Notes: a model not told the origin generated them from the letters alone. Counted from the stretch's first letter, positions 33,341 to 43,589 are shown. The stretch is 64,000 nt of DNA from Selenomonadales bacterium 4137-cl (GCA_032334055.1 JAUOZS010000001.1:3496001-3560000), one strand, 5' to 3'. Made by a program: numbers and translations.

Positions 33341-34122
33341 CCGCCGTCCCCCTCGATCAGGGCCTCTTGCGCGTCTTTGCGGATGAGGCCCCATATTTGT
33401 TCGGCATAGGCGTTGAAACGGGCGAGGTGCTGTTCCCCGTCGCGCCCCTGGCGCGGCAGGTCGATGGCGATGACGCTGACGATTCGGCCGGGCCGCCGCG
33501 ACAGGACTACCACCCGGTCGGCCAGGTAGACGGCTTCCTGGATGTTGTGGGTGACGTACAGGGTGCTGAGGCGGGTGGCGCACCAGATGCGGAGCAGTTC
33601 TTCCTGCATGAGGGTGCGGGTCTGGGCGTCGAGAGCCGAGAATGGCTCATCCATAAGCAGCAGGTCCGGCCGGATGGCCAAGGCGCGGGCGATGCCCACC
33701 CGTTGGCGCATGCCGCCGGAGAGCTGGTGGGGATAGGCGCGCTCGAAGCCGCTGAGACCAACAAGGGCACTGTAGTACTGCACCCGCTCGGCGCGCTCGG
33801 CCTCGTCCAGACCAGCCTCTTCGAGGCCAAAGGCGATGTTGCCGGCGACGGTGCGCCAGGGGAAGAGGCCCACGTCCTGGAAGACTATGCCGATGGAAGG
33901 GTCCCGGTCCTCAGCCAGCCCTTCGACGCAGATGCGCCCGGCGCTGGGGCTGAGCAGCCCGCCGACCATGTTGAGCAGGGTCGATTTGCCGCAGCCGCTG
34001 GGCCCCACAAGCACGACGAATTCTTCCTCGTCGATGGTGAGGCCGATGTCTTCCAGGGCTACGACTTGCTGGCCGTGCCGGTCTTCATAGTATTTATAGA
34101 CATGGTCGACAACCACTTTCAT
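33337..34122 (-). CDS. SsuB/TauB-type ABC transporter ATP-binding protein
   Basis: 261 aa. Walker A VGPSGCGKSTLLNMVGG (about 37-53), Q-loop GIVFQDVGLFPWRTV, signature LSGGMRQRVGIARALAI, Walker B LLLMDEPFSALDAQT, H-loop VTHNIQEAVYLADR. Matches the nitrate/sulfonate/aliphatic compound importer ATPases. Middle gene of the operon, 22 bases after the binding-protein gene and overlapping the permease gene by four bases. Confidence 0.9.
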   Translation of the reverse strand: MKVVVDHVYKYYEDRHGQQVVALEDIGLTIDEEEFVVLVGPSGCGKSTLLNMVGGLLSPSAGRICVEGLAEDRDPSIGIVFQDVGLFPWRTVAGNIAFGLEEAGLDEAERAERVQYYSALVGLSGFERAYPHQLSGGMRQRVGIARALAIRPDLLLMDEPFSALDAQTRTLMQEELLRIWCATRLSTLYVTHNIQEAVYLADRVVVLSRRPGRIVSVIAIDLPRQGRDGEQHLARFNAYAEQIWGLIRKDAQEALIEGDGG

Positions 34123-34143
34123 GCTGTGTCCTCCCCGCGGGGC

Positions 34144-35178
34144 TTATTTAACCTGCTTGCTGGCTTCTTCCCACAGGGCGGTGTTGACGACTTGGGCGGC
34201 TTTTACCGGCTTGTCGATCATTTTGTGGGCGGCGTACCAGTCGATCTGGGTCTGGATGTCGGCGGCGAGGAGTTTGCCGTCGCGGTCCATGTAGGGCAGG
34301 CCGGATTTTATGTCGGCCGCCGGTGCTCCGGTGTATTTGGCGATGATGCCGACGACTTCTTCGTAGTTGGCTCCCGGCGCGCTGCGGCCGTCTTTGCGGA
34401 TGAGCACGGCGTCGTAATAGTAGCGGGTGGCTTTGATATAGCCTTTGAGGAACTTGACGGCTGTTGCGCGGTCTTTGAGGAATTCAGGCGAGAAGAAGAG
34501 CCCCGAGGTCTGATAGTCGATGACGTCTCCCACCTGGGCGACGACTTTGCCGTAGCCGGCGGCGACGACTTTGCTGATGTTGGGTTCGTTCAAAATGACG
34601 GCGTCGACTTGCCCGCTCTGGAGGCTGGCCATCAGGGCGCCAAGCTTGCCCAGGGGGACCAGGTCGACGTCGGCGAGCGACAGCCCCTTGGTTTCCAGCA
34701 GCCGTCCGGTCATGTAGTGGAAGGTCGACCCCTTCTGGGTGATGCCGATGCGTTTGCCTTTGAGGTCTTCGATTTTGCGGACGCCCTTGTCCCACAGGTC
34801 GGTCCGCACCATGATGGCCGAGGAGGAGTAGCCTTTTTGTTCACGGCCTTTGTCCGCCACGATGGCCAACTGCTGGCCGCCGGCCACGAGGTTGTAGAGG
34901 CTGGCGGTTATGCCGGTAGCGCCTACCGCCACTTTGTTCGAGGCGGTGGCCACGACGATGGGATGGGCGGCGTCGAACCACTGGACTTCGAGATTGACGC
35001 CCGCTTCTTTGAAAAAGCCTTTTTCGATGCCGATGAAGATCGGCGCGGAGCTGGTCAGCTTGAGCATGCCGATTGTGACTTTTTTGTCCGCAGGCGCCGG
35101 CGCCTGCGAGCCGCAGCCGGCGGCCACGAGCGCGAGCGTTACCAGCCCTACGAGGATTCCGATTGCCTTGGCTTTCAT
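34144..35178 (-). CDS. SsuA/TauA-type (NMT1-like) substrate-binding lipoprotein
   Basis: 344 aa. Lipobox LVAAGCGS (Cys about 22). The mature part has the NMT1/SsuA fold: VTIGMLKLTSSAPIFIGIEK, AGVNLEVQWFDAAHPIVVAT, IEDLKGKRIGITQKGSTFHY, and VDAVILNEPNISKV. Family ligands include sulfonates, taurine, nitrate, thiamine precursors and some aromatic compounds. The T-box in its leader shows that expression responds to an uncharged tRNA, which points to an amino acid or its precursor as cargo (inference). GGGGAGACAAGAA precedes the ATG. Confidence 0.88.
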   Translation of the reverse strand: MKAKAIGILVGLVTLALVAAGCGSQAPAPADKKVTIGMLKLTSSAPIFIGIEKGFFKEAGVNLEVQWFDAAHPIVVATASNKVAVGATGITASLYNLVAGGQQLAIVADKGREQKGYSSSAIMVRTDLWDKGVRKIEDLKGKRIGITQKGSTFHYMTGRLLETKGLSLADVDLVPLGKLGALMASLQSGQVDAVILNEPNISKVVAAGYGKVVAQVGDVIDYQTSGLFFSPEFLKDRATAVKFLKGYIKATRYYYDAVLIRKDGRSAPGANYEEVVGIIAKYTGAPAADIKSGLPYMDRDGKLLAADIQTQIDWYAAHKMIDKPVKAAQVVNTALWEEASKQVK

Positions 35179-35217
35179 TTCTTGTCTCCCCTCTCATATG
35201 GCAAAATCAGCGGAAAA

Positions 35218-35494
35218 TAAAAAATCCCGTCCCCTTAGGGACGAGATTGACTCCCGCGGTACCACCCTTTTTGTATGATTACCACTCTGCAGATACGGGA
35301 CGCTTACGTCCGATATCCCGGCCGGGTAACGGCGGCTGCCGGCTCGGCCTACTGCCGGGACGACCCGCCCCGTTTTCAGCCTGCAACTCAGGGGTGTATT
35401 TCACGGCGCGGCATCCTCCGGTTTTCACCAACCACCGGTTCTCTGCGCGAGACGCGCCACTACTTCTCCCCGTCTCTGTCTTTGTCGCTGTTTT
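35218..35494 (-). promoter_or_regulatory. T-box leader upstream of the SsuABC-type operon
   Basis: On the minus strand the T-box sequence AGGGTGGTACCGCG is perfect (35255-35268), followed by the terminator stem around AATCTCGTCCC/GGGACGGGATT and a T-run (35218-35249). Upstream lies Stem I with AGAGA...GGTTGGTGAAAACCGG and a specifier loop formed between GGGG-AGAAGTAGT-GGCGCG and CGCGCC-GTGAAATACA-CCCC. The likely specifier is UAC (Tyr, 35396-35398); AUA (Ile) one base earlier is the alternative. Uncharged tRNA pairing would allow readthrough into the transporter genes 40 bases downstream. Confidence 0.9.
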
Positions 35495-35500
35495 TTATTA

Positions 35501-35529
35501 ATAATACCAATGTATCCTTTCTTTGTCAA
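35501..35529 (-). promoter_or_regulatory. Promoter of the T-box leader
   Basis: TTGACA (35524-35529), 17-base spacer, TATTAT (35501-35506) on the minus strand. Confidence 0.8.
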
Positions 35530-35564
35530 TTGGCTTTTTCCCGCGGCCCTTGGCCGGTAGGCTA

Positions 35565-36566
35565 TTATTGGGTTATGGCGAGGATGCCGGGTTTCTGTAC
35601 GCTGATGCTCAGCACTTTCTTCGTCGCCGGGTCGATGCGGTATACCGCATTGTCCGGCGAGCTGGCCGTCCAGACCGCTCCGTGGCCGACCGCGAGGGTC
35701 GCCAGCCGCGGTCCGGCTTTGACCGTATCGGTAACCTTATTGTCCTTGGGGTCGATGAAGACGACGGTCCCCTCGGCATAGTTGGCGACGGCGATAAAGT
35801 CGGCGCCGGCAGCGGTCCATCGGCTGTTGCCCGTCTTGATGGCTGCGGCTACTTTCGCCTGCGCGGGGTCCAGGCGCAGGACGGTTTTGCCCATCGGGTT
35901 GCCGACCCACAGCGAGCCGAAGCCGGCGGAGATGCCGCTCGGATTGGTGCCGACCCGGATTGTGCCGACTACTTTATTGGCTGCAGGATCGATTTTCGAT
36001 ACGATCAGGTCGACGCTGGCCACCCATACCGCGTTATCGTGCACGCAGACGCTGTTTAAAACGCTGTTGGTGACCTTGATCCTCGCCGTCACCTTGTTGG
36101 TGGCGGGGTCGATGCGCACGATCGTACCACCGTTGGCGTCGGCCACCCATACCGAGCCCAGTCCGGCGGCGATGGCGGCCGGGGCGCCGCCGACATTTAC
36201 CGTGGCAGCGATTTTGTTGGTGGCGGCGTCAACGCGCCATACTTTTCCGCCGCCGTAGTCGGAAAGCCATAAGCTGCCCCCGTCGGCGGCCATGCCTTTG
36301 CAGACCCTTTCAAGCGGTACTGTGGCCACAATCTTGTCGCTGGCCGGGTCGATCCGGTACAGCTTGCTGTCCGTCAGGCTGCCGCTGGCCACCCACACTC
36401 CGGCTGTCGCCACCGGGCCTGCGGCTTTTACTTGGGCGCTTTTTTCCTTATTGTCCCTGGCCTGCTCGCCGCCGCCACAGCCGCACAGCAGCTGCGCGGC
36501 CAGCAGCGTGGCCGCCGTCAGAACCACGGTCGCCGCCCGCCGTATCGTCCGGGTTTTTTCCATCAT
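35565..36566 (-). CDS. Beta-propeller lipoprotein (YncE/Vgb-like)
   Basis: 333 aa. Signal peptide with lipobox LLCGCGG (Cys about residue 28-30). The mature part is a seven-bladed-type propeller with repeats of about 42 residues: each has the pattern xRIDPATNKVxATIxVG...GSVWVA (for example YRIDPASDKIVATVPL, WRVDAATNKIAATVNV, VRIDPATNKVTARIKV). YncE-type and virginiamycin-lyase-type proteins share this repeat; no catalytic His is obvious, so binding is likelier than catalysis. Envelope-located. Ribosome binding site AGAGGTGATGAT. Single gene; the T-box promoter starts within its 3' flank. Confidence 0.82.
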   Translation of the reverse strand: MMEKTRTIRRAATVVLTAATLLAAQLLCGCGGGEQARDNKEKSAQVKAAGPVATAGVWVASGSLTDSKLYRIDPASDKIVATVPLERVCKGMAADGGSLWLSDYGGGKVWRVDAATNKIAATVNVGGAPAAIAAGLGSVWVADANGGTIVRIDPATNKVTARIKVTNSVLNSVCVHDNAVWVASVDLIVSKIDPAANKVVGTIRVGTNPSGISAGFGSLWVGNPMGKTVLRLDPAQAKVAAAIKTGNSRWTAAGADFIAVANYAEGTVVFIDPKDNKVTDTVKAGPRLATLAVGHGAVWTASSPDNAVYRIDPATKKVLSISVQKPGILAITQ

Positions 36567-36754
36567 ATCATCACCTCTCGTAATGATTACTGCGTTTTGC
36601 CCCGTTAATGTACAGGAAATATTTTACATTTTTATTTTTACCACAGTGGCGGGGGATTGTCAAACAGCGATCGCCGCGCCAAGCGCCAGGATTGTGACCG
36701 ACAGAGGCCCGTCTCGGCGAACGCTTTTCCGGCAGACGCTGTTTGCCGACAAAA

Positions 36755-36776
36755 AAAGAGCACCGGAGTGCTCTTT
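36755..36776 (-). terminator. Intrinsic terminator of glnS
   Basis: AAAGAGCAC/GTGCTCTTT with loop CGGA; T-run on the minus strand. Confidence 0.8.
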
Positions 36777-36787
36777 CGTTTGTGGTA

Positions 36788-38461
<1,674 letters not shown>

Positions 38462-38543
38462 GGCTCTGTGCTCCCTCGATTTATTTTTCCTACGGGCATA
38501 TCTATGATAGATTATTTTACCACAATACCGGCGATAAGCAAAA

Positions 38544-39014
38544 TCAGCGCCTGAGGGTGGCCTCGAGGCGCGTGGGGTTGAGGAGGAGGCCGATGGCGGC
38601 TTCGGGGCCGGGAACTACGATGTCGGCGGCGAGGATGGTGGGGACGCTTGCTCCTTCGGTACTTAGGATGCAGACAGACAGGGCGGCGGCGGCGAACATC
38701 TCTTTGTCGTTGACGCCGTTGCCGACCGCGACGACGCCTCCCGCCCCGGCGGCTTCGACGAAGGCGGCTTTGGCGGCGGCACCCTCGCCGGCGGCGAGGA
38801 TGACGAGTTCGACCGGCAGGCCGCGGAGCTGATCGCGGGCGATGCCGAAGGTGTCGGCGGTGATGACGGCGACACGCAGCCGCCCGGCGAGGGCGATGAG
38901 GCCGTCTTTTACGGCGGCGGGGAGGAGGCCGTCGACGGCGAGGGTGCCGTTGTAGTCGAAAACGGCGGTGTGGAATGCGTATGTACGGCCGTCGGGCAGG
39001 GCGACTTCGAGCAT
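38544..39014 (-). CDS. HAD-family protein, P-type-ATPase-like soluble phosphatase
   Basis: 156 aa. HAD motif I is [11 protein letters not shown] (in P-type ATPases DKTGT), motif [12 protein letters not shown], motif [15 protein letters not shown]. The spacing and length are those of the small soluble HAD proteins related to the P domain of P-type ATPases, not of a full ATPase. No membrane segment. GGAGGAGGC before the ATG. Substrate unknown. Confidence 0.8.
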   Translation of the reverse strand: MLEVALPDGRTYAFHTAVFDYNGTLAVDGLLPAAVKDGLIALAGRLRVAVITADTFGIARDQLRGLPVELVILAAGEGAAAKAAFVEAAGAGGVVAVGNGVNDKEMFAAAALSVCILSTEGASVPTILAADIVVPGPEAAIGLLLNPTRLEATLRR

Positions 39015-39087
39015 GGCGGCGCCTCCTCCGCAGAATGTTTATGCTAGTATTTGGCACTGCGGCGGCAAAAATCCTGCAAAAGGAAAA

Positions 39088-39110
39088 GCCTTGCGACTTT
39101 TTCGCAAGGC
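39088..39110 (-). terminator. Intrinsic terminator of the 63-residue membrane protein gene
   Basis: GCCTTGCGA/TCGCAAGGC with T-rich flank on the minus strand, just after the stop at 39117. Confidence 0.7.
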
Positions 39111-39116
39111 CGATGG

Positions 39117-39308
39117 TCACTGAGCGTTTTTGTCCGGAGCTCTCCCCATCTTTTCCAGGCTGGCGGCGATGCGCTGCAGGGAGTGCGATATCTGCGTGAA
39201 CCGCCACAGGATGTAGACGATTATCGCGATATGCAGCAGGGCGAATACTATGCCGAACCCGCTCATGAACCCGAACATTCCGGGGTACCCGTAACCGTAA
39301 CCCATCAT
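39117..39308 (-). CDS. Small membrane protein (63 aa)
   Basis: MMGYGYGYPGMFGFMSGFG is a Gly/Tyr/Met-rich start, then one membrane helix (IVFALLHIAIIVYILWRFTQ) and a charged amphipathic tail (LQRIAASLEKMGRAPDKNAQ). AGGTGAAGAGGC precedes the ATG. Unknown function; the pattern resembles short membrane anchors or SHOCT-like proteins. Confidence 0.65.
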   Translation of the reverse strand: MMGYGYGYPGMFGFMSGFGIVFALLHIAIIVYILWRFTQISHSLQRIAASLEKMGRAPDKNAQ

Positions 39309-39393
39309 GCCTCTTCACCTCCGTAATACGTTGCCTTAGTATACGCGGGGGGGTGGGGGAGTATGTACGGACCCTAGCGGGTCCTTGGGGCGG

Positions 39394-40950
39394 CTATTTG
39401 TGTACGTAGACGCGGTTGCCGCCGGCGTTTTTGGCTTCGTACATCTTCATGTCGGCTTTGCGGATAAGGTCGTCGAGGCTGAATTCCTCCCCGCTCACGG
39501 GGGTTATGACCCCGAAACTGGCGGTGACCGGCACCATGGCGTCCCCGTAGGCGGAGCCCATGGCTTCGACCGCCTGCCTGAGCCGCTCGGCCAGCGCCGC
39601 CGCCCCGGCTTTGTCGACGCCGGGCAGGATTATCACGAACTCGTCCCCGCCGTAACGCCCGAATATGTCTTCGGCGCGCAGGTTGCCGCGGCAGATACGG
39701 GCGAAATCGGCAAGCACGGAGTCGCCTGACAGGTGACCGTGGGTGTCGTTGACGATCTTGAAGTCGTCAAGGTCGATGAGTATAAGGGAAATGGGGGCAT
39801 TGCTCCGGCGCGCGTGGCCCACCAATTCCCTGCCGACTTTCTTCCATCGGGTGCGGTTCCAGGCTTTGGTGAGCGGGTCGATGGAAGCCTGGAGACGCAG
39901 GCCTTCTACGATGGTCGAGAAACGGGTGACGTCGCGGAGGACAACAATGAAACCGGCGTCTTCTCCCTGGCCGTCGTATAGTTCGATGCGCTGCAGTTGG
40001 TAGTTGATCCTCTCGCCGTCGACTTTTATGTACATCGTTTGCTCATCGGCTGAGCCGTCGAGGAAGTGTTGCATCGCCACGTGCTCCTGGAACAGGCCGC
40101 TGCCCCGCTTGCCTTTCGCCTGCTCGGTCAGGAAGGGGAAGGTCCGGCCGGCGGCAAGGTTGAAGTCGGCCAGACGTCCCTCACGGTCGAAGACGAGGAT
40201 GCTGTCGGATAGCATCTGAAATATTTCCTGGCGGGCGAGGGGGACTATTTCGAGCATGCCAAGGCCGAAGGCGGCCCATGCGTAGAGAACCGCGGGAACG
40301 AGGAAGGCCGCCGGGTGAGGGTCGATCCCCCAGGGGACGGCTTTCATAAGGTAGGCGATGTAGACGCCCCAGGGAAACAGGGACCCGAGGAAAAACACGA
40401 AGGCTTGTTTGCTTTTTGCGGGCGGGGCGTTCCGCCAGGCGCGGGCGTATAGGATGTTGCCATAGAGGACGGCCAGGTTGATGTAGACGGTGTGGACCCA
40501 GTACCACGGCCCGGGCTCGAAGGCGACCACCGGAAAAGGGGCGTCGGGGTTGAGGCGCAACGGACCGTAATGCAGATGGTGAAATTCGGAGGTGTTGCTG
40601 AGGACAAAGGTGATGGCGGACAGCATGAGCAGGACGGCTTTTATGTGGGCCCATCGAGCGTTTTGCGCTCTGGTGTGGTATACGGCGAGGGTTACCCAGG
40701 CGGCCGGGAGGAAGGCGATGCCGACGGATTCGATCCGCAGCCAGAATCTGATCGCCGGCAGGGTATCGCTGGCGAGTTCGCACATATAGCCGAAGGTGTA
40801 GAAGGCGACCAGAAGGGCGAAGAGGAAAAACGTCCGGCCGAGAGGGCTCCGCCTGCGCCGCCAGGAGGCGAGGAGCAGGATGCCTATGATAAGGACGCTC
40901 AGGCCGATGAGGGTAACCAGCGCCCACCTTGCCGATTCCAATACAACCAT
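39394..40950 (-). CDS. Membrane diguanylate cyclase (seven-TM sensor, PAS, GGDEF)
   Basis: 518 aa. About seven membrane segments in the first 230 residues match the N-terminal 7TM module of Firmicute sensor kinases/cyclases (LVTLIGLSVLIIGILLLASW; HTVYINLAVLYGNILYARAW). A PAS domain (about 235-345) follows, then GGDEF (about 350-518) with the active motif GRYGGDEFVIILPG and the family pattern SLILIDLDDFKIVNDTHGHL. An I-site (RxxD) is not evident. It should synthesise c-di-GMP in response to a membrane signal. The ATG at 40950 has weak spacing from AAAGGG; TTG 40941 is an alternative start. Confidence 0.88.
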   Translation of the reverse strand: MVVLESARWALVTLIGLSVLIIGILLLASWRRRRSPLGRTFFLFALLVAFYTFGYMCELASDTLPAIRFWLRIESVGIAFLPAAWVTLAVYHTRAQNARWAHIKAVLLMLSAITFVLSNTSEFHHLHYGPLRLNPDAPFPVVAFEPGPWYWVHTVYINLAVLYGNILYARAWRNAPPAKSKQAFVFFLGSLFPWGVYIAYLMKAVPWGIDPHPAAFLVPAVLYAWAAFGLGMLEIVPLARQEIFQMLSDSILVFDREGRLADFNLAAGRTFPFLTEQAKGKRGSGLFQEHVAMQHFLDGSADEQTMYIKVDGERINYQLQRIELYDGQGEDAGFIVVLRDVTRFSTIVEGLRLQASIDPLTKAWNRTRWKKVGRELVGHARRSNAPISLILIDLDDFKIVNDTHGHLSGDSVLADFARICRGNLRAEDIFGRYGGDEFVIILPGVDKAGAAALAERLRQAVEAMGSAYGDAMVPVTASFGVITPVSGEEFSLDDLIRKADMKMYEAKNAGGNRVYVHK

Positions 40951-41065
40951 CCCTTTATCGTGCCAGAATGGGATTTATCGGGTTCTATGTCGATTTTATC
41001 ACTAGTAATCTTTTGCTGACAAGCTTTTGGAGGTGAAAATAACCTTATCGGCGCATTACGTATAG

Positions 41066-41103
41066 AACCCCGGAAAAGACTGTTCACGGTCTTTTCCGGG
41101 GTT
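41066..41103 (-). terminator. Strong terminator, 15-bp stem
   Basis: AACCCCGGAAAAGAC/GTCTTTTCCGGGGTT, loop about 8 bases. It lies between the YjcQ-like gene and the GGDEF gene on the minus strand and can serve the former. Confidence 0.8.
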
Positions 41104-41148
41104 TGCCGAACTACTGCCGGAGCAGCGCCGCGCCGTTCGGGGGAGCAA

Positions 41149-41535
41149 TCAGCCGGTTTGGAAGTGGTCCTGCAGGGCTTTGTTGGCGATGGCCTTTACT
41201 CCTTCCCAGCCCGGGGCGGCGGCTTTGGCGATGACGGCACGCAGTTTTTGGATGGCGGAGGAGTAGTCGTCTAGGCCGAGGGCTTTATCGACGAGGGCTA
41301 CGCCGCGGCGGGTGAGGATGATGTCGTCGGTGGCAACGGCAACGGGGTTGGCGTCGTCTTCGCCGAATTTGACGGTGACGCCGCTGATGAGGCCGGCCGT
41401 ATAAAGAACGTTGACGGCGCGGCCGAGGGCTTCGCCGGCAAGACCCATGCTCTGGGCGGCGGCGCTCATTTGGGGTTTTTTGGCATTGCGTTCGGCGTAA
41501 AGGGTGTATAGTAGTTTTTCGGTGTTGTCGTCCAT
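41149..41535 (-). CDS. YjcQ-like winged-helix protein
   Basis: 128 aa. MDDNTEKLLYTLYAERNAKK then a small winged-helix pattern with a wing (DDIILTRRGVALVDKALG) and a helical C-terminus. The layout resembles the YjcQ family of Firmicutes, uncharacterised. Acidic, no membrane segment. The ATG at 41533-41535 is preceded by GGGGGGAAAACC; the longer frame starts in non-conserved sequence and is not used. Confidence 0.6.
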   Translation of the reverse strand: MDDNTEKLLYTLYAERNAKKPQMSAAAQSMGLAGEALGRAVNVLYTAGLISGVTVKFGEDDANPVAVATDDIILTRRGVALVDKALGLDDYSSAIQKLRAVIAKAAAPGWEGVKAIANKALQDHFQTG

Positions 41536-41663
41536 GGTTTTCCCCCCTTCGGTGTATTTTATAAGATTATATGCCGGAGCAGGAGCGTTTGGCATGGGCG
41601 GGGAGAATAAGGCGGCGGCGGGGGGTGTAAGCTAAAGGCACCCGATTATATGGAGGCGATGGT

Positions 41664-41864
41664 ATGGAGTACGGTATTCCGGTGACGGTGGAGCTGCCGC
41701 AGGAGGTTTATGAGGAGGCGGCGCGGATAGCCCGCTACCGGGGCGAAACGGTGAGCGAGCTGGTGACGGCGGCGGTGCGGGCGGTGGTGGCGGCGGAGCG
41801 CGCCGAGTACGCGTACCCCGATTGGCCGCTGGGTCCGGCGCCGGGATGGGAGAACAGGGGCTAA
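41664..41864 (+). CDS. Small ribbon-helix-helix-like protein (66 aa)
   Basis: PVTVELPQEVYEEAARIARY then RGETVSELVTAAVRAVVAAE: a beta strand followed by two helices, as in ribbon-helix-helix (CopG/MetJ) DNA-binding proteins. The C-terminus (DWPLGPAPGWENRG) is not part of that fold. Ribosome binding site GGAGGCG. It stands alone; a regulator or antitoxin-like role is possible but no toxin gene is adjacent. Confidence 0.6.
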   Translation: MEYGIPVTVELPQEVYEEAARIARYRGETVSELVTAAVRAVVAAERAEYAYPDWPLGPAPGWENRG

Positions 41865-41866
41865 AA

Positions 41867-41887
41867 GAAGACGCCCCTGGCGGGGCG
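41867..41887 (-). terminator. Terminator of the outer-membrane protein gene
   Basis: CGCCCC/GGGGCG with T-run TCTTCTTTTAG on the minus strand. Shows that the 3' end of the broken gene is in place. Confidence 0.6.
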
Positions 41888-41907
41888 CTGGTGCGGGAAC
41901 GACGGTG

Positions 41908-42237
41908 TTAGAATTTGTAGGTGAGGCCGAAGCCCCAGCCTTTGACGGTGACGTCGGTGGTCACACTGGCGTTGCTGGCCGAGTAGACGGAGCCAGCGGG
42001 CGGATTAATGTTGCCGCCGGCGAATTTTAGCGCGTCGAACTTGGTGTCACGGTAGCTGACGTTGAACTGGACGTCTTTGCCGAGGTCGTAGGAGAGGCCG
42101 GCTTCCCAGTTGCGGTAGTCGCTGCCGAAGGAGGCGAGGCCCCAGAGGTTGGTTTTCTTGGCAATATTGTAGGAGCCTACGACGCCGAAGTGAAACATGC
42201 TTTTGTCTTCGGATTTGATTTCGGGGGCGGTGATACC
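41908..42237 (-). pseudogene. C-terminal half of an outer-membrane beta-barrel protein
   Basis: From about ITAPEIKSEDKSMFHFGVV to the final GWGFGLTYKF the minus frame is a typical porin-like barrel end: alternating strands (NLWGLASFGSDYRNWEAGLS, DVQFNVSYRDTKFDAL, TVKGWGFGLTYKF) and terminal Phe. Upstream of 42237 the minus frame turns into antisense of the plus-strand half and loses protein character. No signal peptide or start belongs to it. Paired with the plus-strand fragment next to it. Confidence 0.7.
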
Positions 42238-42639
42238 GGCTTTTTCGGTGTTCAAATAAACACTACCGGTGAAGAGCCTTACGGCGACACTTTCAAAGCA
42301 TCGCGCAACTTCGACGGCGACGCCAACCTCGATTTTGGGCTTACTTTCGGTATTGGGAACAAATGGGCATTGCAATACCGGCAGTACAACCCCGCTGGCA
42401 CCATCTGGAGTGGCCGTGTAATCGATAATTCGTGGTCCGAAAATGAAGGGCTGTGCAAGTATAATGAGTACGTCGCCCTCAGTTTCGAGGGCAAGCTGCG
42501 GTCCGACGAGTTTAACCTGATGTACAGCCTGAACAAAAACTGGGCCGCCTTCGCGGGCGTTGTCCGGTCCAGCGCCAGCATCAAGACGACCGGCAGCTAT
42601 GGATACAGTCACATCCATGACGACGGCTCATACAGCTAA
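42238..42639 (+). pseudogene. Middle part of an outer-membrane beta-barrel protein, in opposite orientation
   Basis: The plus frame reads EPYGDTFKASRNFDGDANLDF, LTFGIGNKWALQYRQYNP, YVALSFEGKLRSDEFNLMY and LNKNWAAFAGVVRSSASIKT: barrel strands that would precede the C-terminal half on the minus strand. It ends in TAA at 42637-42639 without a terminal aromatic barrel end and has no signal peptide. The gene is split into two opposed halves, most simply by an inversion that also lost the N-terminus. The sequence from 42640 to 42925 shows no missing part. Confidence 0.65.
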
Positions 42640-42925
42640 ACAGCGTAAAATATGTGTCGGTATCCGCGGGGCGGGCAGGCGTGAATCGGGCAGGAAAGAC
42701 GGGCCGTCGACAAAAGAGGCGACGCCGGGCGCCCGGCGTCGCGGCGGGAAACTGCGGGAAGCCGCCAGGCGTAGGGTATGGGGCAGGTTGTTGTCGATAA
42801 AAAGTGCGGGCAGCCTTGCGCCTGTATGTACAAAGCGAAAGCCTTCCTGGAGCGTGGAAGGCTTCGGCGCTGTGGCGGCCCTGGGCGAGGTTGTTGGCGG
42901 CCGGGTTTCGAGCTGAAAAAAAGGC

Positions 42926-42952
42926 GAGGCCCCCGCATGCCGGGGGCCTTTT
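42926..42952. terminator. Terminator of the exported protein gene
   Basis: GGCCCCC/GGGGGCC with T-runs on both strands, just after the stop of the gene at 42961. Confidence 0.75.
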
Positions 42953-42960
42953 GTGGTGGC

Positions 42961-43389
42961 TTATATTCTGATGTCGATGACGGCGGCGACGCCGACTCCC
43001 TGGACGCGGGAGAAGTTGGCCGGGTTTTTGCTGTCGATGGGGATGAGGGCTTTGATGCGGAATTGGCGGTCGAAGTTGGCTTCGACCTGGAGGACGGCCT
43101 GGGTCATTTCGACGAGTTCGGGGTCGCCGACGATCTGGGCGGCGCCGATGTAGCCGCCGGAGCCTAAGGAGAGGATGGGAACGACTTTGGTGGCGTAGTC
43201 GGTGTCGGCGCCGTTCTTGGCCATTAGCCTGTTGATGAAGTTGTTGAGCGAGCCGCTGAATTTGTCGACGAGAAAACCGATGCCGCCTGCTTTGATGATG
43301 TCGCCCAGTCCGATCGCCTGGGCGGCCGGCAGCGCGGCGAGGGACAGAAGACAGACCACGAGGATGCCGACGACGGCCTTTTTCTTCAT
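42961..43389 (-). CDS. Exported protein of unknown function (142 aa)
   Basis: Signal peptide at 1-25 (MKKKAVVGILVVCLLSLAAL, cleavage near AQA-IG). The mature part starts with a Gly-rich amphipathic helix (GDIIKAGGIGFLVDKFSGS), then an alpha/beta stretch and a final VGVAAVIDIRI strand. No Cys, no membrane helix. Periplasmic or outer-membrane associated; no family name. AGGAGGTTATTCCCGG precedes the ATG. Confidence 0.65.
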   Translation of the reverse strand: MKKKAVVGILVVCLLSLAALPAAQAIGLGDIIKAGGIGFLVDKFSGSLNNFINRLMAKNGADTDYATKVVPILSLGSGGYIGAAQIVGDPELVEMTQAVLQVEANFDRQFRIKALIPIDSKNPANFSRVQGVGVAAVIDIRI

Positions 43390-43513
43390 CCGGGAATAAC
43401 CTCCTCCGCAGTTGGTTTGCCATCATTGTAGCACCCCCAGGGAGCGGATTTGGTCGGAAGGCGCGCGGCCAAAAAAAATGAAAGCCCCGCATTTTGCGGG
43501 GCTTTCATGGGTG

Positions 43514-43589
43514 TGGAGCCGATAAGAGGACTCGAACCTCCGACCCGCGCATTACGAATGCGCTGCTCTACCAACTGAGCTATACCGGC
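43514..43589 (-). tRNA. tRNA-Thr (anticodon CGT)
   Basis: 76 nt with encoded CCA. Acceptor stem GCCGGTA/TATCGGC (one G-U pair), D-arm with AGCTCAGTTGGTAGAGC, anticodon stem GCGCA/TGCGC with loop TTCGTAA giving CGT, and TPsiC arm GGAGGTTCGAGTCCTC. Reads ACG. Single gene, no other tRNA next to it. Confidence 0.95.

Noticed and set aside
33304..35220. 638-codon plus-strand frame over the SsuABC-type genes
   Set aside because: Antisense artefact; the minus strand encodes three genes with full ABC motifs and overlaps typical of an operon.
42581..43492. 303-codon minus-strand frame
   Set aside because: Arg/Pro-rich translation typical of out-of-frame GC-rich DNA; overlaps the exported protein gene on the same strand in another frame.
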